The notes beneath the pieces were generated by a model. It was given only the letters and a program-made list of their open reading frames with translations. It searched no databases and was not told the origin of the DNA. A stretch of 31,261 nucleotides of DNA from CAYXWM01 sp964468805 (GTDB lineage Bacteria > Bacillota > Clostridia > Lachnospirales > WRBF01). Below, piece by piece: positions 16,935 to 25,654 of the stretch. Within the stretch, counting starts at the first letter, position 1; every line of letters begins with the position of its first letter. Both the position numbers and the translations under genes were made by a program. The stretch covers positions 1 to 31,261 of the forward strand of contig CAYXWM010000031.1 in NCBI GenBank assembly GCA_964468805.1, read 5' to 3'.

Positions 16935-17126
16935 TATACTTAAATGCCGGTTAAGCAGTAAAAATCGAAAGCGAACTGTTTACGGAGTATAGCTTTTTTA
17001 CTGTTCCATATTCATTTATAACGATTCCATTTTAAACAGAGGATAAATATAATTGATTTTTCCATCGGTGCAAGGAAAAAACGATTAATTTTGTCCTTCA
17101 TCTTATTTGGAATTAGTATAAGTATA
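16935..17126. repeat. Composite MITE-like element, divergent copy C
   Basis: The 192 bp between TATACTTA (16935-16942) and TAAGTATA (17119-17126) combine two repeat types in reverse orientation. 16966-17007 matches the hairpin core of the 12.0-kb element (about 34 of 39 positions, one gap). 17089-17119 and 17010-17033 match 15092-15143, but with about 55 extra bases between them here. No open frame of note. It lies in the 493-bp gap upstream of the zinc-ribbon protein gene. Confidence 0.5.
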
Positions 17127-17199
17127 AAAACTTACCAAACAATTATCTGACAATTTTATTATAGCACAAAACTTTTTTATATAGTACTACTCAAGGGCA

Positions 17200-17304
17200 A
17201 AAAAATAGATATATTTGCCGGTGGGCGAACGTAAACTACATGGTTTTTATTACAAAACCGCTGTAATTACACGTTTCCGGTACCGATAAATATATCTGTT
17301 TTTT
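17200..17304. repeat. 105-bp inverted repeat downstream of the lipoprotein gene
   Basis: Arms 17200-17222 and 17282-17304 are about 21/23 complementary (AAAAAACAGATATATTTATCGGT on the minus strand; the other arm differs at two positions). A nested hairpin GGTTTT-N6-AAAACC sits at 17242-17259. On the minus strand the structure ends in a T run, so it may also terminate the lipoprotein gene, which stops 19 bases before it. Confidence 0.55.
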
Positions 17305-17322
17305 ATTTCAGTTTAGTGAGTT

Positions 17323-18441
17323 TTACGCTTGCTTCATTATAAAATAAGGAGCATCTTTTGAAAATCCGGACATTATTTCTTCACCCTCAGTATTGTTTGC
17401 TATGGTAAAGAACTGCCAATTATCCGATTCTCTGTCGTAACAAATCAAGAATTTTTTATCTTCGTATTCCACATAAACAAATTCATCGTTACCCGAAATA
17501 AAGCTTGGTTGAGTACCTTCGGGCATTAAATCTGCTTTGTAAATAGCCGTAAGCATATTGGTGAAATCGGATTGAATAAATTTTGCATGGGTATACATAT
17601 TGTATTTTGGGATAAGTGCCAAAGAAAAATCGGGGTACTGGTTTGTTATCATAAGCTTGTAGTAAGGTTCGCTTTCAAATCCGCTTAAACCCACAACCCA
17701 AGCGTTGTTTTCCTTTAACAAGACATATTCTTTGATAAATCCGGATTTGTTTACCGGCGAAGCCACTGCAAATGCATACTTATCGTTAATTGCCAGGTGA
17801 CGTATATCTACCGCTTCGGCAGGAGAGATACTTTCGGAGATAGCTTTTTCTATTTCTTTGCGTTGGCTGTCGGACACATTCGGTCTGGTTATATTGCCCC
17901 TGTTGCTCGAGTACTTTTGCATTAAGTTGTTATATTCATCCCATGTAAGTATGCCTCCGTGGGTTAAATATGATGACAGGGCAAAGCCGTCTTTTGCAGG
18001 ATATGCCGTAAATATTGCCAATTCAGTGTCCTCGTTGGTTTTTACGTCTTTGTACCCTTTTAAATCCGATGGCTTTATGAATAATATTTTTACGTTTTCA
18101 TCCGCAAATTCGGCAGACAGTTCAGTTATATCCAACAAATCCTTTACGTTCACTTCTCGCTGTGCCGGCACCTCATAAAGCAAGCCGTCTTGAGAGGCAA
18201 AGGCTACTGTATTACTGTATTTTTCATAATATTGTTGAGCGGCTTCCGCAACTTTATCCAAGGTTTCCCAAACATCGTCGGCGGATTTATCTGTGGCAAT
18301 AGGCTGAGTAGGCGTGGCATCCGGGCTTGAAGTTACAGCGGGAACCGGAGATATGGTTGGAGTTGCCTGTGGTTCCGTGGGTTGGCAGGCAGTTAAAGCA
18401 CAAATTCCTATGACAGCAATGGTAATTAGCTTAGATTTCAA
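17323..18441 (-). CDS. Lipoprotein of unknown function
   Basis: Reading from TTG 18441 gives 372 residues starting MKSKLITIAVIGICALTAC, a lipoprotein signal with lipobox LTAC (Cys19). GAGGTG ends six bases before this TTG; a GTG at 18450 would start inside that site. A Pro/Thr/Ser linker (about 20-55) follows, then a folded region of about 315 residues with no motif I recognise, mixed alpha/beta in appearance and without further membrane segments. It is expected to be attached outside the cytoplasmic membrane. The next gene upstream, tgt, is in the same direction 119 bp away; no functional link is evident. Confidence 0.75.
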   Translation of the reverse strand: MKSKLITIAVIGICALTACQPTEPQATPTISPVPAVTSSPDATPTQPIATDKSADDVWETLDKVAEAAQQYYEKYSNTVAFASQDGLLYEVPAQREVNVKDLLDITELSAEFADENVKILFIKPSDLKGYKDVKTNEDTELAIFTAYPAKDGFALSSYLTHGGILTWDEYNNLMQKYSSNRGNITRPNVSDSQRKEIEKAISESISPAEAVDIRHLAINDKYAFAVASPVNKSGFIKEYVLLKENNAWVVGLSGFESEPYYKLMITNQYPDFSLALIPKYNMYTHAKFIQSDFTNMLTAIYKADLMPEGTQPSFISGNDEFVYVEYEDKKFLICYDRESDNWQFFTIANNTEGEEIMSGFSKDAPYFIMKQA

Positions 18442-18560
18442 AAAAAGCACCTCATTTCTTATGTATAGATTGTGAATTACGTTAAAATCCGGTAGGGAAA
18501 TCTTACGATAAAAATTTCCCTTAATTCTATAAAAACTAAAGAGTATTTTTCAATCTGATT

Positions 18561-19688
18561 TTATTTTCCGTTGTATTCATTCAGCCAATTTCTCTTAAAT
18601 TCCTTGAATCTTCCTTCATCCAGAGCTAATCTTATATCCTCGGTTAAGGTATTGAAGAAATGCAAATTGTGCAGTACACAAAGTCGCATAGCCAGCATTT
18701 CCTTTGCTTTAAACAAATGTCTGATATACGCTCTTGTATAGGTACGGCAGGTAGGGCAGTTACAAGAATGGTCTATGGGATTGGTGTCAAGCTCAAATTT
18801 GGCGTTGTTTAAGTTGATTTTGCCCTGTTTCGTAAATACATGAGCATGTCTGCCGTTTCTTGCCGGGAGCACACAGTCAAAAAAGTCTATGCCCCTATCC
18901 ACTGCCTCCAAGATATTTTCCGGTGTTCCCACACCCATAAGATAGGTTGGCTTGTTCTGGGGTAGGTAGGGCACGGTATGTTCTATGGTTTCATACATTA
19001 ATTCATGACTTTCTCCAACCGCCAAACCGCCCAAAGCATATCCGTCCAAATCCAATTGGGAGATTTGTTTTGCGTGTTCTATACGCATATCCGGATAAAT
19101 TCCGCCTTGATTAATCCCAAACAGCATTTGCTTGGGGTTTACGGTATCTTCCAATCCGTTTAAGTAATTTAAGTGTTCTTTGCATATTTTAAGCCAACGA
19201 GTGGTTCTGTCCACGGAATCACGCATATATTCTCTGCTTGCCGGATAAGGCGGGCATTCATCCAAAGCCATAGCTATGGTAGAGCCCAAGTTGGATTGTA
19301 TCTGCATACATTCCTTGGGTCCCATGAATATTTTTCTGCCGTCAATATGGGAAGAAAAATGAACCCCTTCTTCTGTAAGTTTTCTCATACTTGATAGTGA
19401 AAAAACCTGGAAACCGCCGGAATCCGTTAATATGGGTCTGTCCCATACCATAAACTTATGCAAACCGCCCAGTTTCTTAATTACTTGGTCACCGGGACGA
19501 AGATGCAAATGATAGGTATTGGACAACTCTACCTGACACTTGATTTCCTTTAAATCAAGGCTCGAAACGGCACCTTTTATAGCCGCAAGAGTTCCCACAT
19601 TCATAAATACAGGTGTTTCTATTACGCCATGAACCGTTGTAAAACGTCCGCGTTTGGCTTGGCCTTCAGTTTTTAATAAATTGTACAT
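18561..19688 (-). CDS. tgt: tRNA-guanine transglycosylase
   Basis: The 375-residue enzyme exchanges guanine 34 for preQ1 in tRNAs with GUN anticodons, on the way to queuosine. Motifs: LTDSGGFQVFSL with the base Asp89, the GGLAVGE substrate loop (220-226), the nucleophile Asp271 in DFFDCVLPARNGRHAHVF, and the zinc site Cys309, Cys311, Cys314 and His340 (CNCPTC...H), all with the spacing of the bacterial enzyme. The length is normal. GGAG is five bases before the ATG. The usual neighbours queA and yajC are not seen here. Confidence 0.97.
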   Translation of the reverse strand: MYNLLKTEGQAKRGRFTTVHGVIETPVFMNVGTLAAIKGAVSSLDLKEIKCQVELSNTYHLHLRPGDQVIKKLGGLHKFMVWDRPILTDSGGFQVFSLSSMRKLTEEGVHFSSHIDGRKIFMGPKECMQIQSNLGSTIAMALDECPPYPASREYMRDSVDRTTRWLKICKEHLNYLNGLEDTVNPKQMLFGINQGGIYPDMRIEHAKQISQLDLDGYALGGLAVGESHELMYETIEHTVPYLPQNKPTYLMGVGTPENILEAVDRGIDFFDCVLPARNGRHAHVFTKQGKINLNNAKFELDTNPIDHSCNCPTCRTYTRAYIRHLFKAKEMLAMRLCVLHNLHFFNTLTEDIRLALDEGRFKEFKRNWLNEYNGK

Positions 19689-20018
19689 TTGTTCTCCAAA
19701 CTTTTAATCCGGATTCCGCCGCTGTACTGTGCCCAACCGTTGAATCCGGGGATTTTTTTAAATATTTGTAAACATTTAACTTCATTTAGGATTACATAAC
19801 CTTGTATTTACAAAAATGCTTAACATATGGACATTTTTTTGATTAATTAATGTTGCATAATTAAAAAGTGTACGTTATAATTCTATTTGACATAATTAGT
19901 AATATTATATATTTATTACCGGCAAATCCCTTTTTCCTCTGAATAAGCATAATAACAGGTATCTAACGGATTATTACACCAAAATCCCGGACATAAAACT
20001 TATATTGAGGTGAAGCCC
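19689..20018. other. AT-rich intergenic region with candidate promoter
   Basis: No gene is seen. TTGACA at 19887-19892 is a consensus -35 for the regulator gene to the right; the best -10 at correct spacing is only TATTTA (19910-19915), with TATATT at 15 bp spacing as an alternative. No riboswitch-like structure was recognised. Confidence 0.4.
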
Positions 20019-20495
20019 GTGTATAAAGTAATTAATGAAAGCAATATTATAAAAAAAATAATAGGCGAAAACATCGCCGCTTACAGGCAATCCAACGGGT
20101 TGTCTCAAGAAGATATAGTAAAATATCTTAAAGAAAAGAACATAAAAGACTACCAAATTTCTTCTTATAATGCAATAGAAAAAGGAAGCAGAGGAACAAG
20201 TCCCATTGTTCTGTTTGAGCTGTCAAAATTATTTAACGTCAGTATGGAATCGTTTTTTCTTAAAAAAGAAATTCAATTAAAAGAGCCTACCGAGGTTGAA
20301 AAAAAGAGAAACAAGCTGAAAGTGATTTTCAAAACCTTGGATAACGACGAACTGGATTGTGTAATATCCATAGTAGAAACCGTCAGAAAATTGATTGACC
20401 TTAAAAAATCAAAAATAACCGACAGCACTCAAGAATATATTGTAAAATCCTTGGAAGAATACATAGACGAATCAGATTTTTTCGACGTTGATTGA
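20019..20495 (+). CDS. XRE-family transcriptional regulator
   Basis: The 158-residue protein has an N-terminal helix-turn-helix of the Cro/C1 type (about 15-75: IGENIAAYRQSNGLSQEDIV, then YNAIEKGSRGTSPIVLFELSKLFNVSMESFF). A charged linker and a helical tail of about 70 residues ending EEYIDESDFFDVD follow, probably for dimerisation. GTG 20019 is chosen because GAGGTG lies six bases upstream; GTG 20010 is part of that site. It stands alone; its last 24 bases overlap the 3' end of convergent larC. The target is unknown, and no signal-sensing domain is recognised. Confidence 0.85.
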   Translation: MYKVINESNIIKKIIGENIAAYRQSNGLSQEDIVKYLKEKNIKDYQISSYNAIEKGSRGTSPIVLFELSKLFNVSMESFFLKKEIQLKEPTEVEKKRNKLKVIFKTLDNDELDCVISIVETVRKLIDLKKSKITDSTQEYIVKSLEEYIDESDFFDVD

Positions 20496-21902
20496 ATCGT
20501 AAACAGCTTTTAAAGGAATCTTCAGACTTTCCGCCAAAGCCTTGGCATGTTCGTATTCGGGTGATACCTTGACCTTATCTTCAAAATTACAGACCTTTAC
20601 CAAAACATCGCCGAAGTTTGTGGAAACGGTTTTTATTTCACGGCGGAGACAGATTCTTGCTTCTTTGCGATATCTTATGCCTATGGTTGATGTTTCGGTA
20701 AAAATAATTCTTTGTAAATCAGCCGCCTTATCTTGAGTACATAGTACAGTCAGTTTGGTGGCAGGTCTGTTTTTCTTCATATAAATATTTGTGAAAAAAA
20801 CGTCCAATGCACCTTCTTTAAAAAGCCTTTCCATTACATAGCCCAAAATCTCCGGGTTGGTATCGTCTATATTTGTTTCGAGAACAGTTACTCCGGATGA
20901 GGATTCACAATCATAATCCGGCCCTGTCGGTAACTGTATATCCGTAAAGTTAGTTTGCTCGTCTTTTCTGTTTTCGTCTTGGATTTCTCCCAAAATCAGC
21001 CGTAAAACATTGGGGATTTTTAAGTTTCTCGTTCCTGCGCCGTAGGAATTTTTTATTACTTTCATGTTTGGCATAGTTGAACAGGTTTCCGCCAATTCCG
21101 CAATTATTGCCGCCCCTGTGGGCGTGACCAGTTCTTTGTCTATATCTGTTTGATTAAGTTTAATATTACTGTCCGAAAATATCTCCAAAACAGCCGGTAC
21201 AGGTATGGGAATCAAGCCGTGTTGGCATTTTGCAAAGCCTCTGCCGTCATTAACGGTTGAAACCATAATTTTGTCTGCCTGTAATTTATCCATACATATG
21301 GCTGTACCTACTATATCAATAATGGAATCCACAGCACCCACTTCGTGAAAAGATACCTCGTCCAAGGGCATATTATGAATCAAAGCCTCTGCCTTAGCCA
21401 CTCTGTCAAAAATACGTAAGGACAGTTGTTTTGCGGTTTCGGTTATACCGCTGTTTATAATAAGGTTTTTAATATGTGCATAGCTGCGATGATCGTGGGA
21501 ATGAGCGGTTTCCTTGTGATTACCGGAGTGTTTGCAGCATTTATGGTTTTTGTTACCGTGTTTGCAATTATGCTCATGGGCATGGTTATGACCGTGGGCA
21601 TGACCTTGACAATGTTTATGTTCATGGTTGTGGTTATGTTCGTGGTCGTGACTATGATCGTGGTCATGTTCATGTTCGTGGTTATGGTCATGCTCATGTT
21701 CTTTTTCATCAGTCTCTACTTTTACATAGTTTGCACTGATTCCGTTTTTTGAAACGGTACTTACAGTCAAATTCCAGCCGGGTAAGTTTAATTTGTTTAA
21801 TTCGGAAATTAAATATTCCTTGTCTATACCCATGCCCAAAAGGGCTCCCAGGGTCATATCTCCGCTGATTCCGGCAAAGCAGTCAAAATATAGTATTTTC
21901 AT
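20472..21902 (-). CDS. larC: LarC, nickel-pincer cofactor nickel insertase
   Basis: LarC puts nickel into pyridinium-3,5-bisthiocarboxylate mononucleotide using CTP, the last step to the lactate racemase cofactor. The 476-residue protein begins ILYFDCFAGISGDMTLGALL (family start), has FHEVGAVDSIIDIVGTAI in the middle, and the C-terminal domain with TNIDDTNPEILGYVMERLF and KKNRPATKLTVLC. Residues 69-138 are a very His-rich insert (about 28 His, mostly alternating with Asp/Glu/Asn) plus several Cys, suited to holding nickel. In Lactiplantibacillus plantarum the protein is split into larC1/larC2 and rejoined by frameshifting; here it is one continuous frame. GGAG precedes the ATG. It lies downstream of larB. 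Confidence 0.93.
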   Translation of the reverse strand: MKILYFDCFAGISGDMTLGALLGMGIDKEYLISELNKLNLPGWNLTVSTVSKNGISANYVKVETDEKEHEHDHNHEHEHDHDHSHDHEHNHNHEHKHCQGHAHGHNHAHEHNCKHGNKNHKCCKHSGNHKETAHSHDHRSYAHIKNLIINSGITETAKQLSLRIFDRVAKAEALIHNMPLDEVSFHEVGAVDSIIDIVGTAICMDKLQADKIMVSTVNDGRGFAKCQHGLIPIPVPAVLEIFSDSNIKLNQTDIDKELVTPTGAAIIAELAETCSTMPNMKVIKNSYGAGTRNLKIPNVLRLILGEIQDENRKDEQTNFTDIQLPTGPDYDCESSSGVTVLETNIDDTNPEILGYVMERLFKEGALDVFFTNIYMKKNRPATKLTVLCTQDKAADLQRIIFTETSTIGIRYRKEARICLRREIKTVSTNFGDVLVKVCNFEDKVKVSPEYEHAKALAESLKIPLKAVYDSINVEKI

Positions 21903-21981
21903 ATTAACTCCGATTTAAGAACCTTTATTCAATATCGTATCAAACCGTTTTGAATACAGATTCTAATTTTATTTTAAACAG

Positions 21982-22021
21982 CCGAAGGAGAAAACCCTTT
22001 TAATACTTTCGGATTTTCTCC
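21982..22021. other. Hairpins in the larB-larC gap
   Basis: Two overlapping inverted repeats cannot form together: GGAGAAAACC / GGATTTTCTCC (21987-21996 with 22011-22021) and CCGAA / TTCGG (21982-21986 with 22008-22012). There is no good T run, so it is a candidate RNA processing or attenuation structure rather than a terminator. Confidence 0.3.
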
Positions 22022-22074
22022 CAAACCTGTTTCGTGTTCAATTCAGTGGATCAAATTTTTTATATATTTTATTA

Positions 22075-22821
22075 TCATTTTACCAATCTGTTAATACTGT
22101 TTGCCAAATATCCTGCACCGAAACCGTTGTCTATATTTACAACGCCTACTCCGGAGGCACAGGAGTTAAGCATAGCCATCAATGCAGCCAATCCGCCCAT
22201 ACTTGCCCCGTAACCTACGGAAGTCGGTAAGGCTATAACCGGTTTATCCGTCAATCCGCCCACAACCGAAGCCAACGCACCCTCCATACCTGCCGCCACT
22301 ATCATAACGTTGGCATCTTTAAAGGAGGACAATCTGGACAGCAATCTGTGTAACCCCGCTACACCCACATCGAAAAGTCGTTCCACGTGATTACCCAAAA
22401 ATTCTGCTGTTAAAGCCGCTTCCTCTGCTACGGGTATATCGGAAGTGCCTGCGGTAAGAACTAAAATTTTCCCTTTGTTTTTGGGAAAAGGCTCGGTTTC
22501 TACGGTAATTATCCGTGCCATATCCGAATACTTTGCATTTTCATATATTTTTTGAACCTCTGTATAGGTTTCCTTGTTTGCACGGGTAGCAAGTATATTT
22601 TTTATTTGGTTTGTCTTCATGTTTGTGAATATGCCCACAGTATGCTCCAGAGTTTTTCCTTCGCAATATATAACTTCCGGGCATCCGTTTCTGAGTTCTC
22701 TGTGATAATCTATCATTGCATATTCCAAATCCACAAAGGGTAAGTAGCGTATTTCGCTTTCGGCTTGATTTACGGATATTTTTCCGTCTTTTAGGTCTTG
22801 AAGAACAGAGCGTATGTCCAT
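22075..22821 (-). CDS. larB: LarB, nicotinate adenine dinucleotide carboxylase/hydrolase
   Basis: LarB carboxylates nicotinic acid adenine dinucleotide and releases AMP, the first step of nickel-pincer cofactor synthesis. The 248-residue protein has a short helical N-terminal part and a PurE-like (AIR carboxylase) C-terminal domain: LTAGTSDIPVAEEA, FDVGVAGLHRLL, VAAGMEGALASVVGGL, ALPTSVGYGASMGGLAAL and GVVNIDNGFGAGYLA. I choose ATG 22821, with GGAAAGGA about seven bases upstream; a GTG six codons earlier overlaps that site. It is flanked by rex and larC on the same strand. larE and larA are not in this window. Confidence 0.94.
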   Translation of the reverse strand: MDIRSVLQDLKDGKISVNQAESEIRYLPFVDLEYAMIDYHRELRNGCPEVIYCEGKTLEHTVGIFTNMKTNQIKNILATRANKETYTEVQKIYENAKYSDMARIITVETEPFPKNKGKILVLTAGTSDIPVAEEAALTAEFLGNHVERLFDVGVAGLHRLLSRLSSFKDANVMIVAAGMEGALASVVGGLTDKPVIALPTSVGYGASMGGLAALMAMLNSCASGVGVVNIDNGFGAGYLANSINRLVK

Positions 22822-22940
22822 ACGGGTATCCTTTCCCACGAGTCGTTAATTATTTAACGTAAGTTTTAGATTTAAGTTCCGATAAATCGAAAATTTTCCG
22901 TATCTTTATGAAAAATTTTCGGGAATATTAAAGTCGAAAA

Positions 22941-23573
22941 TTATTTATGATTAAGTCTGAATGATAAAGCCATAAGACTTTCGGTCAAATGAACGCTTTC
23001 TACTATCATAGAGTCATCCGCCTCTATATCCAGGGGAGTAAAATTCCAAACGGAGGGAACTTTGCAGTCCAACAAGGTTTTCATAACATTGCTTACAGAG
23101 GCTTGAGGAATGGTGAGAACAGCTATATCAACCTTGTTTTCCGTAAGAAATTCTTTAAGGTTGTTAATATCTCTAACTTCCGTATCCGAGATGGTTTTTC
23201 CTATAAGATTGGGGTTGGCATCAAAAGCACCCACAAACTTAAACGCATTGCTTTCAAAATTTTCATAGTTTAGCAGAGCCTGTCCTATATTGCCCACACC
23301 TATAACTATCATGCTGTGCATACGGTCCAGACCCAATATCTTTTTAATCTCACTGTGAAGATAAAAAACATCGTATCCATAGCCCTGCTGCCCGAAGCAC
23401 CCGAAGATATTTAAATCCTGTCTCATTTGGGACGAAGTAATGTTCATGCGATTGCTGAGTTCTTTGGATGAAATTCTTGTGATGTCGTTTTCCAACAGCT
23501 CGCTTAGGTGTCTGTAGTATTTGGGCAAACGTTTTATTACCGCCATGGATATTCTTTTTCTATCGTTAGTCAT
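22941..23573 (-). CDS. rex: Redox-sensing repressor Rex
   Basis: The 210-residue Rex is a homodimeric repressor that leaves DNA when NADH is high. Residues 1-80 are the winged helix with the recognition region SSQMRQDLNIFGCFGQQGYGYDV (short form: RQDLNIFG), followed by the NADH-binding Rossmann domain with IGVGNIGQALLNY (91-103) and FDANPNLIGK (117-126), and the domain-swapped C-terminal helix. AAGGAG is 10 bases before the ATG, a slightly long spacing. It heads a probable rex-larB-larC transcript (gaps 119 and 172 bp). I could not find a convincing Rex operator nearby. Confidence 0.95.
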   Translation of the reverse strand: MTNDRKRISMAVIKRLPKYYRHLSELLENDITRISSKELSNRMNITSSQMRQDLNIFGCFGQQGYGYDVFYLHSEIKKILGLDRMHSMIVIGVGNIGQALLNYENFESNAFKFVGAFDANPNLIGKTISDTEVRDINNLKEFLTENKVDIAVLTIPQASVSNVMKTLLDCKVPSVWNFTPLDIEADDSMIVESVHLTESLMALSFRLNHK

Positions 23574-24193
23574 TAAGGTTAAACTCCTTCATTTTATTTC
23601 GGCAGTCTTTCAAATTATTTATTATGTAAACTATCAATAAACATACCGCTTCATAACCTATATATTTTATCATGTTATCACAAAAAATTCCACAAAATAA
23701 GATTTTATTATGAAAACCTATCCGTCCGGCTTTAACAAAAATCCGCTTGGAACTTTTTGATTCATACAACCATAAATCTCAGCCGGGTTTAAACCCTTTA
23801 ATTTCCGGGTTACAGTAAACCCAACATATGTCCGGGACTATGTATATATATCTGATATTATATAACAAATCGGACTATTTGTAAAATATTTTGTTAATTT
23901 AAGTAAATGCTGATAATATATTAACGCGAACTTCATACGGTACCGAAAACCCCCTGTACTGCAACTTCTTTTTCTTTACTTAATTAAATTTTACAATTCT
24001 GTGAGTTTTATAACAAGAAAAATCCCCCACTATCGTAAGGGATTTTCAGGAATTATATTATATATTTTCAGATAAGTATACTGTAAAATGAAGGTCTTTA
24101 TATGGATACAAAAAGACCAAAGAGAAGTGATGGAAATTGATAGGAGATTATAGCTTATTTAGATTTACAGTAAATAATTAATATCAAATAGAA
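23574..24193. other. 620-bp intergenic region, no gene seen
   Basis: AT-rich DNA with stops in all frames apart from one short minus frame (23566-23769) that overlaps the rex start and has no plausible product. It must hold the rex promoter (minus). A 7-bp hairpin GGTCTTT/AAAGACC lies at 24093-24118 and a terminator at 24017-24048. Confidence 0.5.
24017..24048 (-). terminator. Terminator of the GldA/F/G-like ABC operon
   Basis: On the minus strand AAAATCCC, a 12-base loop, GGGATTTT and then a T-rich tail (TTTTTCTTGTT) form a hairpin terminator about 150 bases past the last gene of the operon. Confidence 0.6.
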
Positions 24194-25627
24194 TTACAGG
24201 GCGTTATTGGGTCCGTTTCTGCGTCTTCTGAACCATACATACAATCCCAAAACTATTACTGCACCCGGCAGAACTGCTACGGTAAGTAAACGGATTAATA
24301 AGGCTGTCTGCCTGTCAGTCACCAGATAATTACCGTCCGGCATTTTGGGCGGAATGTATATACGGTTTTCTTTATCTTGAGTCCAGTTAATTGCACTGAT
24401 TATGAATTCGGCGTTGCCGCCGGCTATGGATTCATTATAATTATCATCCAATATAGAACCGGAGCTGATTACCACAACCTTTGATTGATTTTGGCTGTCG
24501 GTTACCGCAACGGAAATATCCAGAGGTCCTACCAAGTCGCCCTCTTCCATATTTACGGTCATGGAATTTACATCGCCGGTTTTTCCGTAGGCATAAGGTG
24601 AGGTTTGTTGCAAGGTTTCTATGGTTACGCTTTCCCTGACTTTATCCGCCGGTGAAAGCCCTGAAGCCATGGAGACAAAGGTATAAACCTGCTTTTTGTT
24701 TAAAATATCCGTTGCCGGATGTGGTGCCAAATTGGGAATTAAGTCTATGGCGGTTCCGTAAGGATGAATATTGCCCTCGTCACCCTCCACAATTATTGCT
24801 TTGTTTGGTTTTATGCCTATATAATCCAAAACTGAGTACATATTGGGATAATCAATGTTTATTCTGTCTATACAGAAAAAGCCCTTGCCTCCGTCTTGGA
24901 AGTATTTAAGTATCTGCTTGGTTTCTTTTTCAGTCCAGTCCCTGGTTGGAGTGGTTATAAATAACAAACTGCAATCTTGCGGAAATTCTCCGCTCAGAAG
25001 AAGATTTAATTCCTCTACCTTGTAATTGGCTAACCCTATTTGCTTGATAAATTTATCGGACAGAGGATACTCGTTATGCCCGGTTAAGGCATATATTTTT
25101 CCCGTTTTCTCCTCCGTTACCGAAAGAATTGCGTTAGTAAGTTGAGATTCCGCGTCTATGTTTTCGTAGCTGCTCATATTGCTGTAATCAACTTGGGGTA
25201 CAAACATTTCGTAATATGAAATAACTATGTTACGGTCGCCTGCCTCAACTATTACGGAACCCTCACCCAAACCTTGGTCGGGTTGAGCGTAACTTTGTGC
25301 AAAGGTCGGGTAATTTTCCGGGTCTTTGTATATTACTTTTACCTTTGGATATTGTTGATATTGACTTAACAAATCCTTTAACATATCAAGGTTTACGTCT
25401 TCGGAATTTTCGCTGAATATGGGATATACGCTTACCTCTTTGTTAAGAGACTCCAGCAGTTCCTTTGACGTATCAGACAAGGTGTAACGCCTGTCTTGGG
25501 TTACGTCTATGTTTATGTTTACGGCTTGAGCCGCAAAGTTCACCAATACCAAAATCGCCAATATCACCGTCAGTTTAATTGCGGAGACGGTGCTGAAGCG
25601 TTTCAGTGATTTAAAAAATTCTTTCAT
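24194..25627 (-). CDS. GldG-like ABC transporter auxiliary protein
   Basis: The 477-residue protein has an N-terminal membrane helix (about 13-35, KLTVILAILVLVNFAAQAV), a large extracytoplasmic region of the ABC_transp_aux/GldG type (with RRYTLSDTSKELLESL, a ligand-free glutamine-amidotransferase-like fold in this family), and a C-terminal membrane helix followed by the positive tail WFRRRRNG. ATG 25627 is preceded by AAAGGAG eight bases away; a GTG three codons earlier is less likely. It is the third gene of the operon, 27 bases after the permease. GldG takes part in gliding only in Bacteroidetes; in Firmicutes the function is unknown. Confidence 0.85.
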   Translation of the reverse strand: MKEFFKSLKRFSTVSAIKLTVILAILVLVNFAAQAVNINIDVTQDRRYTLSDTSKELLESLNKEVSVYPIFSENSEDVNLDMLKDLLSQYQQYPKVKVIYKDPENYPTFAQSYAQPDQGLGEGSVIVEAGDRNIVISYYEMFVPQVDYSNMSSYENIDAESQLTNAILSVTEEKTGKIYALTGHNEYPLSDKFIKQIGLANYKVEELNLLLSGEFPQDCSLLFITTPTRDWTEKETKQILKYFQDGGKGFFCIDRINIDYPNMYSVLDYIGIKPNKAIIVEGDEGNIHPYGTAIDLIPNLAPHPATDILNKKQVYTFVSMASGLSPADKVRESVTIETLQQTSPYAYGKTGDVNSMTVNMEEGDLVGPLDISVAVTDSQNQSKVVVISSGSILDDNYNESIAGGNAEFIISAINWTQDKENRIYIPPKMPDGNYLVTDRQTALLIRLLTVAVLPGAVIVLGLYVWFRRRRNGPNNAL

Positions 25628-25654
25628 ACCTGTCACTCCTTTCCGACTCGCAAT

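Noticed and set aside
21490..21710. Hexamer-like CATGAT/CGTGGT repeats with open frames on both strands
   Set aside because: They encode the His-rich part of LarC; the other-strand frames are by-products of codon repetition.
22379..22394. parS-like CGTTCCACGTGATTAC (also TTTTCACGTTTCA near 16907)
   Set aside because: Only about 10 of 16 bases match TGTTTCACGTGAAACA, the first lies inside larB coding sequence, and neither has both half-sites.
23669..23685. Possible Rex operator (TTGTGATAACATGATAA on the minus strand); also TTGTTAA half-sites near 23890 and 27580
   Set aside because: Only one half-site fits TTGTGA/TTGTTAA each time; the second half is missing, and AT-rich DNA gives these by chance.
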